DNA of 64,000 bases from Verrucomicrobiia bacterium (GCA_023953615.1 JAMLJH010000002.1:1-64000); one strand, 5' to 3'; shown: positions 27,053 to 35,593, numbered from the stretch's first letter. Notes: generated from the sequence alone by a model not told the origin. Program-made: numbers and translations.

Positions 27053-28315
27053 TTATTTCGGCTGGCTCCAACGCCAATCCGAATCCTGTTTCACGTAGAG
27101 CGTTTGCGTGGGGAAGGCGAAGCCGATGCCCTCGGTATCGAAGCGTTCCTTCAAGGCGAGATTCATCTCCTGCATGCCGTTCAAGTATTCAGCATAATTG
27201 GTCGAATGCCACCAGTGGATGACAAGGATGTTCAAGGCCGAATCTTCAAACTTGTTGAAACTGATGAGGCAATTGGACGAGCCGGGATGCCCCTTGTAAA
27301 CGTCTTCAATGATTTTGAGTGCTTGCTTGACCTGTTCGGTAGGGGTGTCGTAGGTGATGCCGATGTTCATCACCGTTTGAATGGTGGGGCGCGCGCTGAT
27401 GTTGATGATAATGGCGTTGCCCATGGTCTTATTCGGAATGGTGACGAGGAAGCCGTCCAAACTGCGCACCCGGGTGCTGCGCATGCCGATGCTTTCCACC
27501 GGACCATCTATTTTGTCGAGCACGATGCGGTCGCCGATGCGGAACGGCTTGTCGAGAAAAATGGCGATTCCACCGAACAAGTTGGCCAGCGTGTCTTGCG
27601 CGGCCAGACCAACCGCCAGACCGCCGATGGAGAGCGAGGCGATGGCCGCCGTGATATTGACGCCAAGATTGTCCAAAGTCACCAGTGCGGCCACCACGAT
27701 GACGAAGGCTTTCAAGCTCTTGCGGATGATCGGGAATAGTTGTTTGTTGAACGCGTCGTCTTCTTCCGCATCTTTGCGTTGCCGCCAGAAGTTGATGAGG
27801 AGATCCACAAACTTCATCACCATGTAGGTGAGGGAGACCGCGACAATGATGGTGAGGCCCTTGGCGAGCACTTTCTCGACGATTTCCGGCCATTCGAACA
27901 CGTCCAGGCCAATCCGCAGTAGAACGATAAAAGCGACGACTTTGATTGGTCCGTTCAGGACCTCCAAAATCATGTCGTCCAGTTTGGTCTCGGTTTTGGC
28001 GGTCCAGCGTTTCAGCCAGACGCGAGTGAGGTAATCCAAAAACTTGGAAACGTAGAACGCCAGGAAGATGTAAATGAGGGAGAACAGATATTTCCAAAGT
28101 TCATTGCCCCAGAGCGTTTGTTTCAGAAACGGAAGTTGTTGGGAGAGCGATCCAATCCACTCCGGCGTTTCATGTGCTGGCGGCAACGTGACGACGGCAC
28201 TGGTGTTCGTGGCGGCGGTTGGCGCCTTGTCCTGGGCGGCCAGATTCCACACCGACCAAGTCAGAATAACCAGCAGGATGAAGAGAGCGATCCGATGAAC
28301 TTTTGTAAATGACAT
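27053..28315 (-). CDS. MscS-family mechanosensitive ion channel
   Basis: 420 residues from the ATG at 28315; an ATG at 28321 is equally possible. A signal-like hydrophobic segment (residues 6-26) is followed by a Thr/Ala-rich linker and four predicted membrane helices around residues 75-225. The pore helix and beta domain are typical: 'ASLSIGGLAVGLAAQDTLANLFGGIAIFLDKPFRIGD', then 'GPVESIGMRSTRVRSLDG', 'TIPNK' and the C-terminal alpha/beta vestibule (TYDTPTEQVKQAL...). It is a tension-gated safety valve in the inner membrane against hypo-osmotic shock. thiS lies 55 bp upstream on the same strand. Confidence 0.93.
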   Translation of the reverse strand: MSFTKVHRIALFILLVILTWSVWNLAAQDKAPTAATNTSAVVTLPPAHETPEWIGSLSQQLPFLKQTLWGNELWKYLFSLIYIFLAFYVSKFLDYLTRVWLKRWTAKTETKLDDMILEVLNGPIKVVAFIVLLRIGLDVFEWPEIVEKVLAKGLTIIVAVSLTYMVMKFVDLLINFWRQRKDAEEDDAFNKQLFPIIRKSLKAFVIVVAALVTLDNLGVNITAAIASLSIGGLAVGLAAQDTLANLFGGIAIFLDKPFRIGDRIVLDKIDGPVESIGMRSTRVRSLDGFLVTIPNKTMGNAIIINISARPTIQTVMNIGITYDTPTEQVKQALKIIEDVYKGHPGSSNCLISFNKFEDSALNILVIHWWHSTNYAEYLNGMQEMNLALKERFDTEGIGFAFPTQTLYVKQDSDWRWSQPK

Positions 28316-28370
28316 CCGCATGATGTCATTAAACGGAAATCAGAAAAGGGTGACAAGCCCGGGGATGATT

Positions 28371-28580
28371 TCAGCCGCCCGCGACGACTTTGACGATCTC
28401 CAACCGGTCGTTGGCTTGAAGTTGGCGCTGGGCAAATTCCGACGGCGCGACGGCTTCGCCGTTGTGCTCCACCACGACGCTGCGCGGCAACAGTTTTTGT
28501 GCGACCAAAAATTCCTCAATGGTGCAGGGAAGCTTGGTCGTGATGGTCTGACCGTTGGCGATGATGGCGTTGGCGCTCAT
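28371..28580 (-). CDS. thiS: Sulfur carrier protein ThiS
   Basis: 69 residues ending in the required Gly-Gly that is adenylated and thiocarboxylated to supply sulfur for the thiazole ring of thiamine. The beta-grasp pattern is intact (AIIANGQTITTKLPCTIEEF, VVVEHNGEAVAPSEFAQRQL, NDRLEIVKVVAGG). The ATG overlaps the stop of the dead toxin gene upstream by 4 nt (ATGA), so it may have been translationally coupled to it. No other thiamine gene (thiG, thiF, thiE) is beside it. A truncated second copy lies at 29069-29227, on the far side of the antitoxin/toxin pair. Confidence 0.93.
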   Translation of the reverse strand: MSANAIIANGQTITTKLPCTIEEFLVAQKLLPRSVVVEHNGEAVAPSEFAQRQLQANDRLEIVKVVAGG

Positions 28581-28841
28581 GTGAACAGGTTATCAAATTC
28601 GTTATGCGTGCCGATCCAAATCCACTCGATGGTAGCGCCGCTTCGTACGCCGCCGGCGCGATATTGGTCATTGATGCGCACCGACCAGATATGGTCATGC
28701 GCTTGAAGTTTCTTGAAGCGCAGGGAAGGGTGATCAGGATTTTAGGCAAATAGACGATACGCGGCGCAGGCGCGCGGTCTTCACCAAAAGGGCCAGCGGT
28801 AGATACGCGCGTCAAAAAGCGGGCCGGGCTTTCGAGATCAC
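28577..28841 (-). pseudogene. Degenerate RelE/ParE-type toxin gene
   Basis: Reads as an approximately 88-codon toxin broken by at least three lesions. A GTG at 28841 overlaps the antitoxin stop and gives V-I-S-K-A-R-P-A-F, then an in-frame TGA where relatives have Trp, then R-A-Y-L-P. A net one-base frameshift follows (265 nt is not a multiple of three). The restored frame reads A-A-Y-R-L-F-A, a TAA (one change from CAA), then NPDHPSLRFKKL, HDHIWSVRINDQYRAGG, IEWIWIGTHNEFDNLFT and TGA. This C-terminal half matches the mRNA-interferase-like toxins usually paired with this antitoxin type. The protein cannot be made, so the module is silent. Confidence 0.8.
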
Positions 28842-29059
28842 AGTTTGTCCGGATCAAGCGGTTCCGCCGAGCCTTCGCGCAGCGCGTCCGCCGCGAACTG
28901 CTCCAGCTTGGGATGGGATTTTTCTGCGGCGAGGATGCGTTCCCATTCGCGGTCGCCCGCTTGTTGTTGGAGGAAGCGCGCGAAATCCACCACGGCGCGG
29001 GCTTTATCTTCCGGCAGGCTGCCAACAATTTCAATCAACTCTTTCGCCGCCGTTGTCAT
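28838..29059 (-). CDS. Antitoxin of a type II-like toxin-antitoxin pair
   Basis: 73 residues from the ATG at 29059 (TTG at 29065 is an alternative). The sequence 'AAKELIEIVGSLPEDKARAVVDFARFLQQQAGDREWERIL' followed by an acidic 'EPLDPDKL' end matches small helical antitoxins that precede RelE/ParE-type toxins. The N-terminal half would form the dimerising helix pair; the acidic C-terminal tail would wrap the toxin. Its stop overlaps the toxin GTG (GTGA). Because the toxin is dead, this intact gene is an orphan that may persist by chance or because it can still neutralise related toxins. Confidence 0.7.
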   Translation of the reverse strand: MTTAAKELIEIVGSLPEDKARAVVDFARFLQQQAGDREWERILAAEKSHPKLEQFAADALREGSAEPLDPDKL

Positions 29060-29068
29060 GAGCAAAGA

Positions 29069-29227
29069 CTAATCCCGCTGAGAAAACTCGGCAAGTGCGC
29101 GTCCCACCACGACGCGGCGCGGCAACAGTTTTTGCGTGACCTGAAATTCCCCGATGGTGCAGGGGAGCTTGGTCGTGAAGGGCTGACCGTTGGCGATGAT
29201 GACCGCGTTGACCAAAGAACACACGGG
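29069..29227 (-). pseudogene. Truncated second thiS copy
   Basis: Starting near 29212 on the minus strand the frame reads NAVIIANGQPFTTKLPCTIG, EFQVTQKLLPRRVVV, then GRALAEFSQRD and a TAG at 29069-29071. This matches the intact ThiS at 28371-28580 through the first two-thirds, with a small in-frame deletion after VVV. The last third, including the essential C-terminal Gly-Gly, is missing, and the 5' end is fused directly to a transposon end at 29228. It therefore cannot act as a sulfur carrier. The two thiS copies bracket the antitoxin/toxin pair. Confidence 0.75.
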
Positions 29228-29383
29228 CTGCCGCTGGGCCGGGACGAATTGGAAGCGAAGTTTAGGCGACCGTTTGCGATAGCAGGGCATGGAGAAGAAA
29301 CCCTCCCGCGACCGATTGGTTCAATCTTTCTTCCAAAAACTTCACCCGCCAGTGCAACTCCCAAAGCAAACGCTAATGTCTGG
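29228..29383 (-). mobile_element. Transposon end fragment (156 bp), copy B
   Basis: The reverse complement of 29228-29383 matches 56069-56224 over 156 positions without gaps and with about seven mismatches. It begins at CCAGACATTAGCG and ends at CGGCAG in both copies, and flanking sequence is unrelated. In the other copy the same sequence runs into an IS1380-like transposase start. Here only the end remains, abutting the thiS remnant. Confidence 0.75.
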
Positions 29384-29652
29384 AGTGTTGTCGAATTGAC
29401 TCCAATTAAATGTTATCGGAGCGGGCTGGCGAACGGGAGTTTGCTGATGCGTTGCCCCAAATCCATGGTTGCCAAAGATCTGGTCATGAGTTTATCCACC
29501 AAACGCGAATTGCTGGCTCACATTCACGCCTCTCAATTCTCATTTCTTTGCCGTCCACTCCCTTGCCTCTTTACGGAGATGGCTGGGCGCGACAATACGC
29601 TGATCTCGGATTGACGGGATTGGAAATCGCCAATGTTCGGCGGCTCAACGCG
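29384..29652. other. Non-coding stretch between transposon fragment and nrdJ terminator
   Basis: No gene is supported. The sequence carries short open frames without start signals or family patterns. It may be the remains of the disturbed region that also contains the transposon end and the thiS fragment. Confidence 0.4.
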
Positions 29653-29687
29653 CCAAATAAGAAGCCGGAGAACTTTCGCTCTCCGGC
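29653..29687 (-). terminator. Intrinsic terminator of nrdJ
   Basis: On the minus strand GCCGGAGA (29687-29680) pairs with TCTCCGGC (29671-29664) around an 8-nt loop and is followed by TTCTTATTT. It lies 25 nt past the nrdJ stop codon. Confidence 0.75.
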
Positions 29688-29711
29688 TCAATTGGGGGCG
29701 CAAATTTTTGC

Positions 29712-32700
29712 TTACGAACAACCGAGGCTTTCGCCGCAGTTCAAGCACTTGTAGCACGATGCGTTACGCACCGCAATATGACCGCAATTCGGACAGGTCG
29801 GCGCGTCTTGTTGAAAATGCTTCACGGAATCGCCCAGGGTTTTAACGACCCCATCCTCAAGCGGCGACTCAGCCCGGGTAACCGTCGCCGTTTTTAACTC
29901 GAGAATGTCGGTGTCATCCGCGAGCGGCAGATCCGGCACCGGACGGTTCACTTTTTTTTTAATTTCCTCGATCAGTCCGGGAATCGCCAGCTCGGGTTGG
30001 TTGCGCAGCTCCGCGTTCTTTTCACGGTATTGGGGAATAAACTGCATGGCCATCCAACGGAACACGTAGTCCGTAATGGACGAGGCGTTGCGGATTTCCG
30101 GGTTTTTGGTGTAACCGCTTGGCTCGAAGCGCTGATGCGCAAACTTCCGCACGAGCGCTTCCAACGGAACGCCATATTGCAGCGCCATGCTGGTCAGAGT
30201 GCCAATGCCATCCATCAGGCCGCCAATCGTCGAACCTTCCTTGGCCATGGTGATGAACAGTTCGCCGGGCTGGCCGTCTTCAAACAAACCGACGGTGAGA
30301 TAGCCTTCGTGTCCGGCAATATCAAATTTATGAGTCAGGGCACTGCGCGTTTCGGATAACCGGCGGCGCAAGGGTTTGCCCGCCATCTCTCGCAGCCGGG
30401 TCACCTCGCTGTCCAGCTCTTTGAGGCGCGTTTCCAACGCGGCGGCGTCCGCCGGGGTCGCCGCCGCGCCAGACTGATTCTTGTCACCATCTTTGGTCTG
30501 CTTGGTGTTGAGGGGTTGAGAGCGTTTCGAGCCATCGCGATAAATCGCCACGCACTTGAGTCCCATCCGCCAGGCCTCCACGTAGGTGTTCCGAATGTCC
30601 GCGACCGTGCAGTCGTTGGGCATATTGACGGTTTTGGAAATCGCCCCACTGATAAACGGCTGGGCGGCAGCCATCATTTTGAGGTGCGCCAGATAGCCGA
30701 TGCTCCGCTGGCCGCGAAACGCTTTGAACGCGCAGTCAAAAACCGGAAGATGCTCGGGCTTCAAGCCGCTGGCAATCGTGACGCCGTTTTCCTCGACGTC
30801 TTCAATGGTGTCGAATTTTTCGACGTGACCGACGATGGTTTGAATCTGTTTCTCGTCGTAACCCAGGCGTCGCAAACCTTCGGGTACGGTGCGGTTGACA
30901 ATTTTCAACATGCCGCCACCGGCGAGCAGTTTGTATTTCACCAAGGCAATGTCCGGCTCAACTCCTGTCGTGTCGCAATCCATGAGGAACGCAATCGTGC
31001 CGGTGGGTGCGAGTACCGTGACCTGCGCGTTGCGGTAGCCAACTTGTTTGCCCCGGCTCAACGCGCGTTCCCAGCAACGCCGCGCTTCGTCCTTTAAATA
31101 ACCGAACTCCTCGCTCGGATGGATGTTTTCCACGGCGGCGCGATGCAGCTTGATCACATCCAGCATGGACTCGACGTTGCTTTTCTTCTCGGGATGCGAG
31201 ACTCCGGAGCATCGCGCATCCTGGTAACCGGCAAACGCGCCGCTGTTGGCGGCGATGGCCGCGGATTGCTCGTAGGCGTGTCCGGTCATGATGGCAGTGA
31301 TGGCGCCGGCCAAAGCGCGACCTTCGTCGCTGTCGTAGGGCAAGCCATAGCTCATGCAAAGTGAACCGAGATTGGCAAATCCAAGTCCGAGGGTGCGGAA
31401 AATATGCGAGTTTTCCGCGATATCCTTGGTGGGATAGCTCGAGTTATCCACCAGGATTTCCTGAGCGGTGATATAAATCCGCACGGCGGCTTTGAAGCGT
31501 TCGAGATCAAACTGGCCGTCATTCCGCTTGAACTTCATCAGGTTCAGCGAAGCCAGATTGCAGGCGGTGTTGTCGAGAAACACGTATTCACTGCACGGAT
31601 TGGTCGAGTGAATGGCTTTGGTGCCCTTGCAGGTGTGCCATTGCTGAATCGCGCCGTCATACTGCATGCCGGGATCGCCGCAGACCCAGGTCCCTTCCGC
31701 GATTTTGTCCAACAATTTGCTGGCGTCCTTTTTCTCGAGCGGTTTGCCGGTGGTGGTGGCGCGCGTCCACCATTCCTTGCCGGCCAATGCCGCTTCCATG
31801 AAGGCGTCACTGGCGCGCACCGATAAATTTTCGTTTTGATACATGACGCTGCCGTAGGCATCGCCATTGTAGGAGCCATCGTAGCCCTGCTCGATCAGCG
31901 CCCACGCCTTCCGCTCCTCTTTTTGCTTGGCGTCAATGAACTCCTCGATGTCTCCGTGCCAATCGCGCAAGGTGTTCATCTTGGCCGCGCGACGGGTTTT
32001 GCCGCCGGACTTCACCACGTTGGCGACCTGATCGTACACCTTGAGGAAGCTCATGGGGCCGCTCGGCCGACCGCCGCCACTAAGTTTTTCACGCGCCGAA
32101 CGGATCGGCGTCAAATCCGTGCCCGTGCCCGAACCGAATTTGAAGAGCATCGCTTCGGCATAGGCGAGGTGCATGATGCTTTCCATATTGTCCTCGACGG
32201 ACTGGATGAAGCAGGCGCTGCATTGCGGAAATTCGTATTGGGTCGGGGCGCGCTCGGCCTGCCGGGTCTTGCGGTTGATGACCCAGTTGCCTTTGTCAGA
32301 GTTCTTGCCGATGCCGTATTGGTGATAAAGCCCCACGTTAAACCAGACCGGCGAATTAAACGCGCCGTATTGATTCAGGCAAAGCCACGTAAGCTCATCG
32401 TAAAAAATCTCACCATCGGCTTTGCTGAAGTATCCATCCTTGATCCCCCAATCAGCAATGGTGCGGGTGATGCGATGAATGAGCTGGCGAACGGATGTCT
32501 CGCGTTCGGGCGTGTTTTGCTCACCGTAGAAATACTTCGAGACCACCACCTTGGTCGCCAGGACGGACCAGGACTTCGGCACTTCGACCTTTTCCTGCTT
32601 GAAGATGACCTTGCCGGCGTCGTCGGTGATCTCGGCAGTGCGCTGATCCCATTGCAATTGGTCAAAGGGATGAATCCCGGCGCTGCTGAACACGCGTTTA

Positions 32701-32828
32701 ATGGGCAGCGATTTATGAGACCCTGATTTTTTGGTTGGCACACCACGCGAAACGGACGCCGCGCCGGCGGCTCGGCGATGGGCGGATTTGGTGGGAGCGG
32801 TCATAACATCTTCACGTGCGTCAATCAT
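29712..32828 (-). CDS. nrdJ: Adenosylcobalamin-dependent (class II) ribonucleotide reductase
   Basis: 1038 residues. Reduces ribonucleotides to deoxyribonucleotides using B12 and needs no oxygen. The start at 32828 is preceded by GAAGG about nine bases upstream; an ATG at 32804 is an alternative. Typical blocks: 'NQYGAFNSPVWFNVGLYHQYG', 'CSACFIQSVEDNMESI', 'FKFGSGTGTDL', the catalytic 'STNPCSEYVFL' (Asn-Cys-Glu) and 'VTVLAPTGTIAFLMDCDTTG'. The C-terminal part has a TSCPD-like domain ('GLFEDGQPGELFITMAKEGS', 'SMALQYGVPLEALVRKF') and a final CxxC...CxxC zinc/redox tail (CPNCGHIAV...CYKCLNCGESLGCS). No cobalamin riboswitch was found in the AT-rich leader. Confidence 0.96.
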   Translation of the reverse strand: MIDAREDVMTAPTKSAHRRAAGAASVSRGVPTKKSGSHKSLPIKRVFSSAGIHPFDQLQWDQRTAEITDDAGKVIFKQEKVEVPKSWSVLATKVVVSKYFYGEQNTPERETSVRQLIHRITRTIADWGIKDGYFSKADGEIFYDELTWLCLNQYGAFNSPVWFNVGLYHQYGIGKNSDKGNWVINRKTRQAERAPTQYEFPQCSACFIQSVEDNMESIMHLAYAEAMLFKFGSGTGTDLTPIRSAREKLSGGGRPSGPMSFLKVYDQVANVVKSGGKTRRAAKMNTLRDWHGDIEEFIDAKQKEERKAWALIEQGYDGSYNGDAYGSVMYQNENLSVRASDAFMEAALAGKEWWTRATTTGKPLEKKDASKLLDKIAEGTWVCGDPGMQYDGAIQQWHTCKGTKAIHSTNPCSEYVFLDNTACNLASLNLMKFKRNDGQFDLERFKAAVRIYITAQEILVDNSSYPTKDIAENSHIFRTLGLGFANLGSLCMSYGLPYDSDEGRALAGAITAIMTGHAYEQSAAIAANSGAFAGYQDARCSGVSHPEKKSNVESMLDVIKLHRAAVENIHPSEEFGYLKDEARRCWERALSRGKQVGYRNAQVTVLAPTGTIAFLMDCDTTGVEPDIALVKYKLLAGGGMLKIVNRTVPEGLRRLGYDEKQIQTIVGHVEKFDTIEDVEENGVTIASGLKPEHLPVFDCAFKAFRGQRSIGYLAHLKMMAAAQPFISGAISKTVNMPNDCTVADIRNTYVEAWRMGLKCVAIYRDGSKRSQPLNTKQTKDGDKNQSGAAATPADAAALETRLKELDSEVTRLREMAGKPLRRRLSETRSALTHKFDIAGHEGYLTVGLFEDGQPGELFITMAKEGSTIGGLMDGIGTLTSMALQYGVPLEALVRKFAHQRFEPSGYTKNPEIRNASSITDYVFRWMAMQFIPQYREKNAELRNQPELAIPGLIEEIKKKVNRPVPDLPLADDTDILELKTATVTRAESPLEDGVVKTLGDSVKHFQQDAPTCPNCGHIAVRNASCYKCLNCGESLGCS

Positions 32829-33322
32829 GTTTCAATACCTTCAAATTAGCGATTTTTCCTGCGTTATGCCCAATCTTTCCGAAGACAAAAAATCAGCCAA
32901 ATTCGGCTCAAAACGGTCAAACTTTCGGAATTCCGGGCGCTGTTTGTTGGAACAAAATCCCCCAACTAATTGGGGAACGCGGGCATGTTGCTACTACGGA
33001 TTGTGTGGCTCAAGAAATTTTTTCAAAAATAATTATTAAAAGATATTCGCAATTAAAAACTCTCAATTTTGCGGGCAGATTGCGATTTTTTCACAAGATA
33101 TTCACCGACATTAACAACCCGAATGACCGATATGAGGCACGACCAGTTTTTCAGCTGAAGATTGTCAATGGAATCGTCGCCGCGAGCGCACGGATTCAAG
33201 CCAATTTCCGATCCTTCAAATATCGAAAACTTCGGAGCTTTTCGCATCAAGCAAAGCATCCGGCGGCGGTAACCCAAGCAATTCTTTCGTGGATTTCATT
33301 CGTTCTCGGTTATAGTGGGCGC
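32829..33322. other. AT-rich divergent promoter region between nrdJ and sufU
   Basis: No gene is supported; an open frame upstream of sufU (from 32816) has no coding character before 33323. The core (33000-33110) is markedly AT-rich compared with the window and is the probable promoter region. A short hairpin CCCCAA-CTAA-TTGGGG sits at 32960-32975. I looked for a cobalamin riboswitch or an NrdR-type tandem box and saw neither. Confidence 0.45.
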
Positions 33323-33778
33323 ATGTTTGATGACTTGAACGACCTCTACCAGCAGGTCATTCTCGACCACTGCAAGAAACCACGGAACTTCCACACGCTG
33401 CCGGCGGCCACTTGTTCCGCCCAAGGTCACAACCCGCTTTGCGGGGATCAGTTGAAACTTTTTTTGGTGATGGATGCCGACATCATCACCGACATCAGCT
33501 TTGTCGGGTCGGGTTGTTGCATTTCCAAAGCCTCGGCCTCGTTGCTGACGGAATTCGCCAAGGGGAAAACCAAAGCCGCGGTCGAGAGCATGTTTGGCAA
33601 AGTCCACGACATGATCACCACTGGAAAGGCTGAAGCGGACGTGGGCAAGCTGGCAGTGTTTGCCGGAGTGTATAAATATCCGTCCCGAGTCAAATGCGCC
33701 ATCCTCGCATGGCACGCGGTAATGAGTGCGCTGAAGGAAGGTGGCGGTTCCGTGTCCACCGAATCCGAAGCCGCCTGA
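33323..33778 (+). CDS. sufU: SufU/IscU-type iron-sulfur cluster scaffold
   Basis: 151 residues from the ATG at 33323. The N-terminus 'LNDLYQQVILDHCKKPRNF' is the classic SufU opening. Three ligand cysteines and an Asp are placed as expected: 'NPLCGDQ', 'SGCCISKASASLLTEF' and 'RVKCAILAWHAV'. The region between the second and third cysteines has the SufU-specific insertion. It receives sulfur from a SufS cysteine desulfurase and builds or relays Fe-S clusters. No sufS or sufBCD gene is adjacent, which is unusual; the rest of the system must be elsewhere. Convergent with the DUF3185 gene. Confidence 0.92.
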   Translation: MFDDLNDLYQQVILDHCKKPRNFHTLPAATCSAQGHNPLCGDQLKLFLVMDADIITDISFVGSGCCISKASASLLTEFAKGKTKAAVESMFGKVHDMITTGKAEADVGKLAVFAGVYKYPSRVKCAILAWHAVMSALKEGGGSVSTESEAA

Positions 33779-33796
33779 AAAAAGCGTGCGGAATAT

Positions 33797-34006
33797 TCAA
33801 CCGCGCTTGCCGCGCCCCGAATAAACCAACCCGACGCCTGCTGTCACCAAAACGGCGCCGCCGACGTACGTCCAGGTGATGCGATTGCTTACCGAGGAAC
33901 TGAAAGTTTGGTGCAGTCTGCCTTTGACGGTTTGCGACTCGCGGTAGCCCCAAACCAACAAACCGGCTCCGACAACCAGAAAAATAATGCCCAGGGTGCT
34001 TTTCAT
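33797..34006 (-). CDS. DUF3185-type small membrane protein
   Basis: 69 residues with two membrane helices: residues 4-22 (LGIIFLVVGAGLLVWGY) and 46-62 (YVGGAVLVTAGVGLVY). The 'GIIFLVVGAGLLVWGYRESQT' pattern followed by a polar middle and second helix fits the DUF3185 family of unknown function. It ends 19 bp from the sufU stop and is followed on the same strand (downstream) by nothing; upstream lie a LysE-type transporter and pssA, 22 bp away, so it may be the last gene of that operon. Confidence 0.7.
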   Translation of the reverse strand: MKSTLGIIFLVVGAGLLVWGYRESQTVKGRLHQTFSSSVSNRITWTYVGGAVLVTAGVGLVYSGRGKRG

Positions 34007-34027
34007 CAGTTTGAATTTGTTTCTACG

Positions 34028-34708
34028 TTACATCCGGTGATGGGTTAACCGCATGGCGATGAATACGCCTTGAAACAAGGCGAAAATCACTAAACACGCG
34101 CCGGAAATCCGTTCCATTTTCAACAAAGTTCGATCGGTAAACTTTTTTTGCCCCAGGGAAATGGCCCAGCTCAAACCCATGAACCAAAGCCCGACTCCGG
34201 CCGTCACGCCGGCGAGGCAGGCCAGTTTATCTTCCCAGGTGGGCCTCACCAAACCGCGGGAAATGAAGATCGCCCCGAGCACAATCCAGCCGAGCAATAC
34301 GCCGGGATTTGCCAGCGTGCGCACAAACCCGGTCACGAATGCCGAGTGCGGTTTCAATCGTTGTTCGAGTTTCAACTCAATTTTATGTTCGATCCGCGCC
34401 ATCGTGGGAACAGATTTGGCCAGCAAGAATTTCACACCGAGAAACAGCATGAACGCAAAACTAAACACCTCCATCAGCGCTTTGATCATGCCTTGCTCGA
34501 AGAAGGCGGCAAACCCGGTAAACGCAATCGCGCAATAAATCATTTCCATCAGCGTCGCGCCGATCCCGATCAAGGCCGCCCACTTGAATCCACGCCGCGC
34601 ACCTTCGTTCAGGATGGTGAGATTGACCGGCCCCACCGGAATGGACAGAGCCACGCCCGCCAAAAATCCCGTCAAGGCGGCAATCAAAGCAGGGGGCAGT
34701 TCCGGCAT
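34028..34708 (-). CDS. LysE-family amino acid exporter
   Basis: 226 residues, about six membrane helices. The N-terminal 'GFLAGVALSIPVGPVNLTIL' is the LysE/RhtB family signature (PGP-like motif with conserved Gly and Pro), followed by 'NEGARRGFKWAALIGIGATL'. Family members export basic or hydroxylated amino acids and related compounds across the inner membrane. It lies 9 bp downstream of pssA and 22 bp upstream of the DUF3185 gene on the same strand. Specific substrate cannot be read from the sequence. Confidence 0.88.
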   Translation of the reverse strand: MPELPPALIAALTGFLAGVALSIPVGPVNLTILNEGARRGFKWAALIGIGATLMEMIYCAIAFTGFAAFFEQGMIKALMEVFSFAFMLFLGVKFLLAKSVPTMARIEHKIELKLEQRLKPHSAFVTGFVRTLANPGVLLGWIVLGAIFISRGLVRPTWEDKLACLAGVTAGVGLWFMGLSWAISLGQKKFTDRTLLKMERISGACLVIFALFQGVFIAMRLTHHRM

Positions 34709-34717
34709 GGTCGGTCG

Positions 34718-35593
34718 CTATGCTGGCGAGGCCTCATCCTCGTCATCCTCCAAATCTTCCTCAATGATATCGCGCCGGATCCGCCGCGACACATAGGGTC
34801 GAACAAAGCCGTAAATCAGATAAGCGGTGAAGAACAGCGGCAGGATAAACATTAACGCCTCACCGCGTGTCACCACCACGATCCCCAACAATAAAATCGC
34901 GACCAGCATCCCCGGAAAGGATCGGGTGGTGCGCAAATTGAGCACCTTAAAACTCGGATACTTCACGCGGCTCACCATCATCCACGATAAAAACAACATC
35001 AGAACCGGAAGCAGATAACGCCAGCGAGTGTGCGTGATCCGCTCATCCATCAACCCCATTTCGTTGAGCCAGATCATGAACAGGGTCAGCGAAGCCACCA
35101 ACGCCGCCGCCGAAGGAATGGGAAAGCCCAGAAATTCCCGACCGCCGCCACCACCGGGCGCACTGGCCATGGTGTTAAAACGCGCCAATCTAAACGCGCC
35201 GCACACCAAGTAAATCGAGGCGATGAACCACCCCAGCTCCGCGTACTTGATGAACACATCCTTGAGCACAATGCGATGCACCAGAAAGGCCGGGGCCGCG
35301 CCAAAAGAAATCAAGTCCGCCAGCGAATCAAACTCGCGTCCAAAGGGGCTGTCCGCACCGACCATTCGCGCCACCCGCCCGTCAAACAAATCAAAAACAC
35401 AGGCGGCCAAAATAAAGGCCAGCGCGACTTTGATCGCCGAATAGTCTCCCGCCCGCAGATCCGCTTCCACGATCTTGGTCAGGGCAACGAACCCGCAAAA
35501 CAGGTTGCCCGCCGTCAAGAGGTTGGGCAGGAAGTAAATCTTGAGTTTTGCTTCCAGCGGCGCACCGCCAGCTTGCTTTCGATCGTCAGCCAT
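34718..35593 (-). CDS. pssA: CDP-diacylglycerol-serine O-phosphatidyltransferase
   Basis: 291 residues from the ATG at 35593. Makes phosphatidylserine from CDP-diacylglycerol and serine, the precursor of phosphatidylethanolamine. The CDP-alcohol phosphotransferase motif DG(x)2AR(x)8G(x)3D(x)3D is complete in 'FDGRVARMV..DSPFGREFDSLAD'. The N-terminal 'YFLPNLLTAGNLFCGFVAL' and about seven hydrophobic helices fit type II PssA. An acidic Asp/Glu tail (IIEEDLEDDEDEASPA) ends the protein. No psd (decarboxylase) gene is adjacent, although pssA and psd are often paired. It leads a small cluster with the LysE-type and DUF3185 genes. Confidence 0.93.
   Translation of the reverse strand: MADDRKQAGGAPLEAKLKIYFLPNLLTAGNLFCGFVALTKIVEADLRAGDYSAIKVALAFILAACVFDLFDGRVARMVGADSPFGREFDSLADLISFGAAPAFLVHRIVLKDVFIKYAELGWFIASIYLVCGAFRLARFNTMASAPGGGGGREFLGFPIPSAAALVASLTLFMIWLNEMGLMDERITHTRWRYLLPVLMLFLSWMMVSRVKYPSFKVLNLRTTRSFPGMLVAILLLGIVVVTRGEALMFILPLFFTAYLIYGFVRPYVSRRIRRDIIEEDLEDDEDEASPA

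Noticed and set aside
32829..33322. Cobalamin riboswitch or NrdR boxes upstream of nrdJ
   Set aside because: No conserved B12-box or tandem NrdR-type palindrome could be found by eye in the AT-rich leader.
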